A stretch of DNA of 14,470 nucleotides from Bacillota bacterium (GTDB lineage: Bacteria; Bacillota; Clostridia; Acetivibrionales; DSM-1351), in NCBI GenBank assembly GCA_023391425.1, contig JAEWAX010000145.1:1-14470 (forward strand), read 5' to 3'. The notes below the pieces were generated by a model. The model saw nothing but the letters and a program-made list of their open reading frames with translations. It did no database searches and was not told where the DNA came from. A program made the translations under genes and the position numbers. Numbering within the stretch: the first letter of the stretch is position 1; each line of letters starts with the position of its first letter. Below are positions 1-6,386 of the stretch, piece by piece.

Positions 1-444
1 GCTCAAGAACGTTTGAAGGGTTATGAAAGAGTCCATGAAGATTACGCTATGAGAATAGACAATCAACTTATTAAAAAGGGAGATTATCAGGTTGAAAGTG
101 GATATAGACTTCTATATGAGTTGATTAAAATGCAAGATCCCCCTACGGCAATACTTGTGACAAACTACGAGATGACATTAGGTGCAATAATGGCTATAAA
201 TGAAAGTGATATAAAGATTCCGGAGGATGTTTCTTTTATAGGATTTGATAATCTACAACTAGCTAAAGTGGTAAAACCCCCATTAACAATAGTGATTCAA
301 CCTGTTCAACAAATAGGTGAGGTTGCTGCAAATACTATGTTAAAAAGACTAAAGGGAGATACAACTAATTTTCCGTCGATGGTACGGCTAAAAACTGAAC
401 TGAGCTTAAAGGGTTCTGTTAAAAAGGTGGATAATGTACTGTAA
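1..444 (+). CDS. LacI/GalR-family transcriptional repressor, C-terminal part (5' end outside window)
   Basis: The reading frame is open from base 1 and begins AQERLKGY, typical of the middle of the ligand-binding domain of LacI/GalR repressors. The N-terminal DNA-binding helix-turn-helix and about half of the periplasmic-binding-protein-like domain lie upstream of the window. Family hallmarks in the visible part are PTAILVTNYEMTLGA, the IPEDVSFIGFDN block, PPLTIVIQPVQQIGE and an AANTMLKRL helix, in the usual order to the C-terminus. Such proteins bind a palindromic operator and release it on binding a sugar or sugar phosphate. A palindrome of the expected kind lies about 100 bp downstream, in front of the kinase operon, and a degenerate copy lies at 7870, so this is the likely local repressor (inference). 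The gene is followed by its own terminator. The effector cannot be told from this fragment. Confidence 0.93.
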   Translation, partial: AQERLKGYERVHEDYAMRIDNQLIKKGDYQVESGYRLLYELIKMQDPPTAILVTNYEMTLGAIMAINESDIKIPEDVSFIGFDNLQLAKVVKPPLTIVIQPVQQIGEVAANTMLKRLKGDTTNFPSMVRLKTELSLKGSVKKVDNVL

Positions 445-482
445 GCAATAGGTATTAGGAAGGCACTTTGTAAAGGTAATGT

Positions 483-536
483 GAGAAACTATGAATTATT
501 TTTAATAAAAATTCAAAGTTTCTCGATAATTTTTTT
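483..536 (+). terminator. Rho-independent terminator of the lacI-type gene
   Basis: GAGAAACT (483-490) pairs with AGTTTCTC (517-524). After one mismatch the stem continues with 492-497 against 510-515, giving 14 pairs of 15 and a 12-nt loop. A run of seven T follows at 530-536, five bases after the stem. The stem is AT-rich, so termination may be partial. It separates the repressor transcript from the downstream operon. Confidence 0.72.
501..530 (+). promoter_or_regulatory. Weak candidate promoter for the catabolic operon
   Basis: GATAAT at 525-530 matches the -10 consensus in five of six positions. TTTAAT at 501-506, with an 18-bp spacer, is a poor -35 matching three of six. Transcription would start near 537, exactly where the operator dyad begins, as expected for LacI-type repression. 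The site overlaps the terminator hairpin and its T-tail, so the assignment is tentative. No better promoter is visible between 445 and 601. Confidence 0.3.
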
Positions 537-566
537 AACACAAAGCTAAACGTTTAGCGCTGTGTT
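537..566 (+). promoter_or_regulatory. LacI-family operator, 30-bp dyad
   Basis: The core GCTAAACGTTTAGC (545-558) is a perfect 14-bp palindrome with the central CG typical of LacI/GalR operators. After two mismatched pairs (543-544 against 559-560), the flanks AACACA (537-542) and TGTGTT (561-566) are again complementary, so 13 of 15 base pairs are symmetric. It sits 36 bp upstream of the kinase start and directly downstream of the repressor gene. No T-run follows, so it is not a terminator. A related site lies at 7870-7883. The repressor encoded at 1-444 is the natural candidate ligand (inference). Confidence 0.75.
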
Positions 567-601
567 CGCATAACAACACATAACGTATTTAGAGGTGAGA
601 T

Positions 602-2113
602 ATGGAAAAGGTATTGTTGGGAATAGATATTGGTACATCCGCATGCAAAGTTGCAATATTTGATCTTCAGGGAAAAGTAATTTCACAAGCTACAAAAGAA
701 TACAAGGTATATTATCCATTACCAGGCTATGTTGAGCAAAATCCTAATGAGTGGTGGGAAAGTGTATGTGCTGCAATAAAGGAAACAATAACCTACGCCA
801 AGATTGATGCAAATCAAATTGCCGGAATAGGTATCGATGGACAAAGCTGGTCGGCCATACCTGTTGATAAGTCGGGGAATGTTCTTCATAATACACCTAT
901 TTGGATGGATACTAGAGCATCAGATATCTGCATAGAAACTGTAAATAGAGTCGGGTTTGACAGAATTTTTGACTTGAGTGGCAATTCATTTGAACCTACA
1001 TACTCAACTCCAAAGATTCTATGGTTTAAACAAAACATGCCTGAATTATATAACTCAACATATAAGTTTTTGCAAAGCAACAGCTTTATAGCTTTTAAGC
1101 TTACTGGTGAAATTACACAGGATATATCTCAAGGCTATGGTATTCATTCGTTCAATATGAAAACTGGTAAATGGGATGATGATTTTTGCGAAGAGCTGGG
1201 GTTTGATCGGGAAAAGCTACCTGATATATATCAATGCCATCATGTTATAGGAGAAGTAACATCTAGGGCTGCTGACCAGACAGGACTTGCTATTGGAACA
1301 CCAGTTGTAGCAGGAGGATTAGATGCTTGTTGTGGAACGCTGGGAGCTGGAGTAATCACAGTTGGACAGACACAGGAACAGGGTGGGCAGGCCGGAGGAA
1401 TGAGCATATGTGTAGATTCGGCAATTGCACATCCAAAGCTTATTTTAGGATTTCATGTAGTTCCTGATTTGTGGCTATTACAAGGAGGAACAGTTGGCGG
1501 CGGTGGAGCCATAAAATGGTTTAAACAGGAACTGGGGGCATTTGAGGAAGCTTTCGCTTTAGCAAGAGATGTAAGTGCATTTAAAATAATGGACGATGAG
1601 GCAAAAGAAATACCAGCTGGGTCAGAAGGCTTAATTTTCTTGCCATATATGGCGGGAGAAAGGTCACCAATTTGGGATAAAAATGCTAAGGGAGTATTCT
1701 TTGGACTGGGTTACAACAAAACTAGAGCTCATATGATTAGAGCAGTTATGGAAGGCTGTGCATTTGCGCTTGAACATAACTTAAAGACAGCAGAGGAAAC
1801 AGGTGTAAAGATAGATGAACTTGTAGCAATGGGTGGAGCTGCGAATAGTAGGCTTTGGACCCAAATGAAAGCAGATATTACAGGCAAAACAATAAAGGTT
1901 CCAACCTCTGATACTGCAACAACACTTGGTGCAGCAATCCTTGCAGGTGTAGGAACAGGATTATACAAGAACTTTAATGAGGCAGTAAAAGAAACAATTG
2001 TAATTACGCGTACACATGAACCAAATATGAAAGTTCATAAAGAGTATATGCGAAGCTATGAAATATATTTGGAGCTATACGATAAATTGAAGGACACAAT
2101 GCACAAAGTGTAA
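602..2113 (+). CDS. FGGY-family carbohydrate kinase (xylulokinase-like, specificity uncertain)
   Basis: ATP-dependent kinase of the FGGY family, 503 aa, close to the usual 480-510, cytoplasmic. The ATG at 602 follows AGAGGTGAG. FGGY_N begins with the phosphate loop GIDIGTS (residues 7-13), followed by EQNPNEWW (45-52) and the substrate loop DGQSWS (79-84). The catalytic base is D241 in AGGLDACCG. FGGY_C carries GERSPIWDKNAKGVFFGL and GGAANSRLWTQM. General similarity is highest to xylulokinases. However, from my memory of E. coli XylB, the xylulose-contacting Met-His after the conserved Gln is Ser-Trp here (82-83), and the Asn after the catalytic Asp is Ala (242). D-xylulose is therefore doubtful. 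Because a GatD-like dehydrogenase and a GatZ-family protein follow directly, a ketohexose such as D-tagatose is a reasonable alternative (inference). First gene of a five-gene operon, 11 bp before the next gene. Confidence 0.9.
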   Translation: MEKVLLGIDIGTSACKVAIFDLQGKVISQATKEYKVYYPLPGYVEQNPNEWWESVCAAIKETITYAKIDANQIAGIGIDGQSWSAIPVDKSGNVLHNTPIWMDTRASDICIETVNRVGFDRIFDLSGNSFEPTYSTPKILWFKQNMPELYNSTYKFLQSNSFIAFKLTGEITQDISQGYGIHSFNMKTGKWDDDFCEELGFDREKLPDIYQCHHVIGEVTSRAADQTGLAIGTPVVAGGLDACCGTLGAGVITVGQTQEQGGQAGGMSICVDSAIAHPKLILGFHVVPDLWLLQGGTVGGGGAIKWFKQELGAFEEAFALARDVSAFKIMDDEAKEIPAGSEGLIFLPYMAGERSPIWDKNAKGVFFGLGYNKTRAHMIRAVMEGCAFALEHNLKTAEETGVKIDELVAMGGAANSRLWTQMKADITGKTIKVPTSDTATTLGAAILAGVGTGLYKNFNEAVKETIVITRTHEPNMKVHKEYMRSYEIYLELYDKLKDTMHKV

Positions 2114-2124
2114 AGGAGGGTATT

Positions 2125-3171
2125 ATGAAAGCTGGGGTATTACATGCAAAAGACGATTTGAGGTACGAGGAAGTTAGCACACCAAAGCCAGGTGATAGGG
2201 AGGTTCTGGTTAAGGTAAAAGCTACCGGTATTTGTGGGTCAGATATTCCTAGAGTACTTGGAGACGGAGCACATTTTTTTCCAATAGTTTTAGGACATGA
2301 ATTTTCAGGTGAAATAGTAGAAATTGGTGAAGGAGTAACGTCTGTAACAGTTGGTGACAAGGTTGCCGGTGTACCATTAGTTCCATGTCTCAAATGCGAT
2401 GACTGCCAAAAAGGTAACTACTCCCTATGTAAACATTATAGTTTTATAGGCTCTAGAGAGCAGGGAAGTTTCGCAGAATATGTGAAAATGCCTGAAAAGA
2501 ATGTTGTAAAGTTTAATGATAATGTCCCATTTGAACAAGGAGCATTTTTTGAGCCGGCTACTGTAGCACTTCATGGTTTGTTGTGTGCAGATTATCATGG
2601 TGGAGAAGATGTGGCAATCCTTGGTGGTGGTACCGTTGGAATGTTTACTGCACAATGGGCGAAGATATTTGGAGCAAAGAGAGTCTTTGTTTTTGATATA
2701 GACAATGACAGACTGGCCCTTGCAAAAAGACTTGGAGCAGATGTGACAATAAATACACTTGACAAGGATTTCAGAGCGCAGGTAGACGAGTATACAAACA
2801 AAAGGGGATTTGGATTTGTATATGAAACTGCAGGTGTTGACATAACAATGAAGCTTGCATTTGAAATAGCAGGAAATAAGGCAGGTGTATGTTTTATTGG
2901 AACACCTACAAAAGACCTTGTATTTACCCCAAAGCTTTTTGAAAATATGAACAGAAAAGAATTTAAGCTTACAGGATCATGGATGTCGTATAGTGCACCA
3001 TTCCCAGGTAAAGAGTGGGATTTGACAGCTCATTACTTCTCTACGGGAGAGTTGAAATTTGATAATAGCTTCATATTTAAAAAAGTGCCGCTAAGCAACA
3101 TAAAAGATGCTTTTGATATGTTCAAAGTACCTGGAACTGTTAAGGGAAAGATTTTAATAGTAAATGAATGA
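2125..3171 (+). CDS. gatD: Zinc-dependent medium-chain dehydrogenase, GatD-like (galactitol-1-phosphate 5-dehydrogenase family)
   Basis: NAD-dependent polyol or polyol-phosphate dehydrogenase of the MDR superfamily, 348 aa, the normal length for GatD (about 346). The ATG follows a strong AAAGGAGGG, 11 bp after the kinase. Catalytic zinc ligands are C37, H58 and E59 (GHE), with E143 in FFEPATV. Structural zinc is held by C88, C91, C94 and C102. The Rossmann loop is GGGTVG (167-172), and D191 at the end of the second strand suggests NAD rather than NADP. Stretches such as CGSDIPRVLGDGAHFFPI and GSWMSYSAPFPGKEW (284-298) resemble E. coli GatD closely, which oxidises galactitol 1-phosphate to D-tagatose 6-phosphate. 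No PTS that would make galactitol 1-phosphate is in the window, so the enzyme may oxidise a free polyol (galactitol to tagatose) before the kinase acts (inference). Confidence 0.9.
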   Translation: MKAGVLHAKDDLRYEEVSTPKPGDREVLVKVKATGICGSDIPRVLGDGAHFFPIVLGHEFSGEIVEIGEGVTSVTVGDKVAGVPLVPCLKCDDCQKGNYSLCKHYSFIGSREQGSFAEYVKMPEKNVVKFNDNVPFEQGAFFEPATVALHGLLCADYHGGEDVAILGGGTVGMFTAQWAKIFGAKRVFVFDIDNDRLALAKRLGADVTINTLDKDFRAQVDEYTNKRGFGFVYETAGVDITMKLAFEIAGNKAGVCFIGTPTKDLVFTPKLFENMNRKEFKLTGSWMSYSAPFPGKEWDLTAHYFSTGELKFDNSFIFKKVPLSNIKDAFDMFKVPGTVKGKILIVNE

Positions 3172-3230
3172 TACTTATAGGGCTACCTCTTAAACAATGT
3201 AGTTTATGAGAAGAAGGAAGGAGAACAGTA

Positions 3231-4562
3231 ATGGAATTATTACACTATTTAAAAAGCTTAGTAGTAATGCAAAAACAAGGAGTACCTGTAGGAATATATT
3301 CTGCTTGCAGTGCTAATGAGTATGTTATTGAAGCAGCGATGGAACGTGCTTTGAAAAATAACGATTATGTGCTAATTGAAGCAACTGCAAATCAAGTTAA
3401 TCAGTATGGTGGATATACTGGAATGAAACCTATTGATTTTAAAGCTTTTGTGTATTCTATAGCACAAAAATTAGAGTTCCCTGTTAATAAAATTATACTT
3501 GGCGGAGATCATTTAGGTCCACTTACTTGGAAAAATGAAAAATCGACTACAGCGATGAAGAAATCATGTGAATTACTAAAACAATATGTTTTGGCAGGTT
3601 TTACAAAAATACATATTGACACTAGTATGCACCTTGCAGATGATAATGAGAAAGAAAAGCTAGATACAGGTGTAATAGCAAAAAGGGGAGCAACACTGTG
3701 CAAGGTTGCAGAGGAAGCATACCAAGAATTGCTCAGAAGTAATCCAGATGCTGTACAACCGGTTTATGTAGTTGGAAGTGAAGTGCCAATTCCTGGTGGA
3801 AGCCAAGAGGAAGAGGAAGGAATACAAGTTACAAAGGTGAGTGACTTTGAGGCAACAGTCGAAACCTTTAAACAGGCATTTTATAAACTCGATCTTCAAA
3901 AAGCATGGGATAATGTTATAGCTGTAGTAGTTCAGCCAGGTGTCGAGTTTGGTGACGAAACCATTCATGAGTATAATCGTGAAGCTGCAAAAGAATTGTG
4001 TCAGGCTTTAAAAAAATATCCTAACCTCGTGTTTGAAGGGCACTCGACAGACTATCAGACACCATCTGGGCTTAAACAAATGGTTGAGGATGGTATAGCT
4101 ATTTTAAAGGTAGGTCCGGCATTGACATTTGCTTTGAGAGAGGCACTATTTGCATTAAGTCATATTGAGGAAGAATTGTTTAAATATGATCCAGATGTTC
4201 ATCTATCTAACTTTACTAATGTATTAGATGAAGCTATGCTGGAACAACCTGATAACTGGAAAAAGCATTACCATGGGAATGGAGTAAAACTCAGATTTGC
4301 AAGAAAATATAGTTTTTCAGATAGATGCAGGTATTATCTCCCAGAAAAAAATGTACAAGATTCTATTAAGAGAATGATTCAGAACTTAAAGTCGGTTTCA
4401 ATACCAATGACGTTAATAAGTGAATTTATGCCTGTTCAATACAATAAAATCAGAAACGGTGAGTTGATAAATGATCCGGAATGTCTACTGAAAGATAGAA
4501 TAATTAACTGTATTGATGATTACTTGTTTGCTACTAAAGTAGAGGAAAAATCTGTGTGCTAA
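3231..4562 (+). CDS. gatZ: GatZ/KbaZ-family protein (tagatose-bisphosphate aldolase non-catalytic subunit, or tagatose-6-phosphate 4-epimerase)
   Basis: 443 aa, slightly longer than E. coli GatZ/KbaZ (about 420). The ATG follows GGAAGGAG. TIM-barrel family landmarks are all present: VLIEATANQVNQYGGYTGM (47-65), LGGDHLGP (90-97, with H94), KIHIDTSMH (126-134), VVGSEVPIPGG (180-190), VVVQPGVEF (232-240), EGHSTDYQ (269-276) and ILKVGPALTFALREALFAL. In enterobacteria GatZ stabilises the catalytic GatY aldolase. No GatY/KbaY gene is visible in the window. Homologues without GatY have been reported to act alone as D-tagatose-6-phosphate 4-epimerases, giving fructose 6-phosphate. That role fits this operon better (inference). 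It lies 59 bp after the dehydrogenase with no terminator between. Family assignment is secure; the reaction is not. Confidence 0.93.
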   Translation: MELLHYLKSLVVMQKQGVPVGIYSACSANEYVIEAAMERALKNNDYVLIEATANQVNQYGGYTGMKPIDFKAFVYSIAQKLEFPVNKIILGGDHLGPLTWKNEKSTTAMKKSCELLKQYVLAGFTKIHIDTSMHLADDNEKEKLDTGVIAKRGATLCKVAEEAYQELLRSNPDAVQPVYVVGSEVPIPGGSQEEEEGIQVTKVSDFEATVETFKQAFYKLDLQKAWDNVIAVVVQPGVEFGDETIHEYNREAAKELCQALKKYPNLVFEGHSTDYQTPSGLKQMVEDGIAILKVGPALTFALREALFALSHIEEELFKYDPDVHLSNFTNVLDEAMLEQPDNWKKHYHGNGVKLRFARKYSFSDRCRYYLPEKNVQDSIKRMIQNLKSVSIPMTLISEFMPVQYNKIRNGELINDPECLLKDRIINCIDDYLFATKVEEKSVC

Positions 4563-4682
4563 TTGATAATTATTACACACTAAATAATTTATTGAAGATT
4601 TAGATTAATTGAAGATACTAGTCCTACCACTAAGTCAATTGGCTGTTTAAAAAATATTAATATAAAAAAGGAGATGTTTTAG

Positions 4683-5696
4683 ATGAGTAACGATATAATT
4701 AATCCAAGTTTAGTTCCACAAAGAATACTACGAGGTGGAGACAAAATGCCAGCAATAGGAATGGGAACTTTTGGTTCAGACAGGTTCTCAGCAGAAGATA
4801 TTGCAAATGCAGTTAAAGGAGCAGCAGAAGTAGGCTTTAGACTATTCGACTGTGCATCTGTTTACGGAAATGAACACCTAATTGGCCAAGTATTCGAAGA
4901 TATAATGAATACTGGTATAAAGCGTGAAGAACTATTTGTTACTTCAAAAGTATGGAATGATATGCATGGCAAGGGTGATGTTATGTTATCCTGTGCAAAA
5001 ACCTTGAAGGATTTAAGACTTGACTATTTAGACTTGTACTTTATTCACTGGCCATTTAGAAACTTCCATCCAAAGGGAGCTGCTCCAGACTATCATAATG
5101 CTGATGCTAGACCATTTTCAATAGAGCAATACATGGAAACTTGGTATCAGATGGAGCGTTTGCAAAAGGCCGGATATGTAAAACATATTGGTTGTTCAAG
5201 TATGACTATTCCAAAGCTTAAAGAACTTATAAAGTACTGTACTATAATGCCTTCAGCTATTGAAATGGAGCTTCATCCTTGCTTCCAACAGCCTGAACTA
5301 TTCAATTTCGTAAAAGAACTAGGTATTGCACCGATAGGCTTCTGCCCAATAGGTTCCCCAACTCGTCCTGACCGTGATAAAACTGCTGAAGACGTAGTTG
5401 ATATACAAGACCCAATTGTAGTAGAGATTGCAAAAGCTCACAATGTTCATCCTGCTGTTATTTGTATTAAGTGGGCTGTACAGAGAGGTCAAACTCCAAT
5501 ACCATTCTCTGTATATAGAGCTGAGTATGCAAGTAATCTTCGTTGTGCGGTTGAAGACCCATTAACAGCTGAAGAAATGAAGAAACTTGAAGGTGCTGAT
5601 AAGAACTGCCGTCTAATTAAGGGACAAGTATTCTTATGGGATGGTGCAAAGGATTGGACTGATTTGTGGGATTTAGATGGAACTATTACAAAATAA
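4683..5696 (+). CDS. Aldo/keto reductase
   Basis: NAD(P)H-dependent aldo/keto reductase, 337 aa, single TIM-barrel domain, cytoplasmic. The ATG is preceded by AAAAAGGAG. N-terminal MPAIGMGTFG is typical of the family. The catalytic tetrad is complete: D56 and Y61 in DCASVYGNE, K89 in SKVWN, and H122 in FIHWP. The cofactor-binding end carries VQRGQTPIPFSV, close to the usual QRG-x2-PIP pattern. The family reduces sugar aldehydes to alditols or acts on keto sugars. Next to a polyol dehydrogenase it could make the polyol from an aldose, or serve in redox balancing (both inference). There is a 120-bp gap upstream with no terminator, so it is probably co-transcribed with the preceding genes. The precise substrate cannot be inferred. 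Confidence 0.92.
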   Translation: MSNDIINPSLVPQRILRGGDKMPAIGMGTFGSDRFSAEDIANAVKGAAEVGFRLFDCASVYGNEHLIGQVFEDIMNTGIKREELFVTSKVWNDMHGKGDVMLSCAKTLKDLRLDYLDLYFIHWPFRNFHPKGAAPDYHNADARPFSIEQYMETWYQMERLQKAGYVKHIGCSSMTIPKLKELIKYCTIMPSAIEMELHPCFQQPELFNFVKELGIAPIGFCPIGSPTRPDRDKTAEDVVDIQDPIVVEIAKAHNVHPAVICIKWAVQRGQTPIPFSVYRAEYASNLRCAVEDPLTAEEMKKLEGADKNCRLIKGQVFLWDGAKDWTDLWDLDGTITK

Positions 5697-5726
5697 TTTT
5701 TACTAATATTTTTGTTACAAACTTAT

Positions 5727-5744
5727 GCTGCGTTAGTTAGCGGC
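5727..5744 (+). other. Small GC-rich hairpin just upstream of fucU
   Basis: GCTGC (5727-5731) pairs with GCGGC (5740-5744) through four Watson-Crick pairs and one G-U, with an 8-nt loop. It is the only GC-rich stretch in a 64-bp AT-rich gap and ends about six bases before the Shine-Dalgarno GGAGAG (5750-5755). It could influence translation or mRNA processing between the aldo/keto reductase and the mutarotase genes. No T-run follows, so it is not a terminator. Short enough to be chance. Confidence 0.25.
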
Positions 5745-5760
5745 TGAATGGAGAGTTGTT

Positions 5761-6192
5761 ATGTTAAAAGGAATTCCTTCTATTTTAACTCCTGAGCTTC
5801 TAAAGACACTCATGGAGATGGGTCATAGTGATGAGATAGTAATAGCTGACGGTAATTTCCCGTCAGGTACATTTGGTAAAAAAGTAATAAGACTAGACGG
5901 ACATGGCGTTCCTGAAGTATTAGATGCAATACTAAAGTTTTTCCCACTCGATCCATATGTAGAGAAACCAGTGGCTCTTATGCAGGTAGTTCCTGGTGAT
6001 CCTGTCAAGACACCAATATGGGATATATACAAGGAAATAATAAATAAGCATGAGCCCAAGTTTAACAAGATTGAAAATATTGAAAGATTTGCTTTTTATG
6101 AAAGAACAAAAAGTGCATTTGCCGTTATTCAAACAAGTGAAACTGCACTTTATGCTAATATTATTTTGAAAAAAGGTGTTGTTATAGAGTAG
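5761..6192 (+). CDS. fucU: FucU-type sugar mutarotase (RbsD/FucU family)
   Basis: 143 aa, matching FucU (about 140). It begins MLKGIPSILTPELLKTLMEMGH, nearly the E. coli FucU opening. FucU interconverts alpha and beta anomers of L-fucose and related pyranoses and works as a multimer in the cytoplasm. Conserved residues visible are H22 in EMGHSDE, D30 in ADGNFP, the RLDGHGV block (44-50), FAFYER (110-115) and the C-terminal NIILKKGV. E. coli FucU has His where this protein has N32, a change near the sugar pocket. The ATG follows GGAGAG. It is the last gene before the operon terminator. No L-fucose isomerase or fuculokinase accompanies it, so it may serve another pyranose such as galactose (inference). 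Confidence 0.93.
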   Translation: MLKGIPSILTPELLKTLMEMGHSDEIVIADGNFPSGTFGKKVIRLDGHGVPEVLDAILKFFPLDPYVEKPVALMQVVPGDPVKTPIWDIYKEIINKHEPKFNKIENIERFAFYERTKSAFAVIQTSETALYANIILKKGVVIE

Positions 6193-6277
6193 GTTTGTTA
6201 TAAAGAGCCATAACAGAACAAATACGGAATTGAAATCGGCTCTATGTTTCATCAATTAATACTACCTGATAAGAGTT

Positions 6278-6323
6278 ATATGGCAAAGCAGTGGATTATC
6301 ATTGGCTTTGCCATATTTATTTT
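6278..6323 (+). terminator. Rho-independent terminator ending the catabolic operon
   Basis: ATATGGCAAAGC (6278-6289) and GCTTTGCCATAT (6305-6316) form a perfect 12-bp stem with a 15-nt loop, followed by TTATTTT (6317-6323). It lies 85 bp after the mutarotase stop and before the MFS gene. With the terminator at 483-536 it brackets the kinase-to-mutarotase operon. The stem is nearly symmetric and may also work weakly on the other strand, though no convergent gene is present. Confidence 0.82.
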
Positions 6324-6386
6324 AAACTGGTCTACTCGAAGAGTTATTAATAATGAAATAATTTATAATCGTGAGGAAATTATATC

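Noticed and set aside
231..247. TATAGGATTT with a nearby TTCT inside the LacI-type gene, similar to the repeats at 12410
   Set aside because: Single copy, spacing differs by a base, and it encodes the conserved FIGFD motif of the repressor family.
545..558. Reading the GCTAAACGTTTAGC palindrome as a CcpA catabolite (cre) site
   Set aside because: It has the central CG but not the flanking TG and CA of cre sites, and it sits directly after a LacI-family gene; a local repressor is the simpler reading, although CcpA cannot be fully excluded.
2004..2393. 129-codon open frame on the minus strand across the kinase/dehydrogenase junction
   Set aside because: Lies opposite two well-supported genes, low-complexity Ser/Pro/Thr-rich product, no ribosome site; a shadow of the real coding frames. 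The other minus-strand frames in the window were rejected for the same reason.
4591..4616. ATTGAAGAT repeated twice with a 17-bp period between gatZ and the aldo/keto reductase gene
   Set aside because: Short AT-rich repeat, period not a whole number of helical turns, no promoter near it.
4639..4666. Promoter-like TTGGCT and TATAAA with a 16-bp spacer before the aldo/keto reductase gene
   Set aside because: The transcription start would fall inside the Shine-Dalgarno (about 4669-4674), leaving no usable ribosome site, so continued transcription from the operon promoter is more likely.
6204..6243. AGAGCC and GGCTCT inverted repeat after the mutarotase gene
   Set aside because: Only six pairs with a 28-nt loop and no T-run; the stronger terminator at 6278-6323 explains the end of the operon.
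6364..6369. Perfect TATAAT just upstream of the MFS gene
   Set aside because: No -35 at proper distance, and the start would fall within the ribosome site; the surrounding DNA is AT-rich enough to give this by chance.
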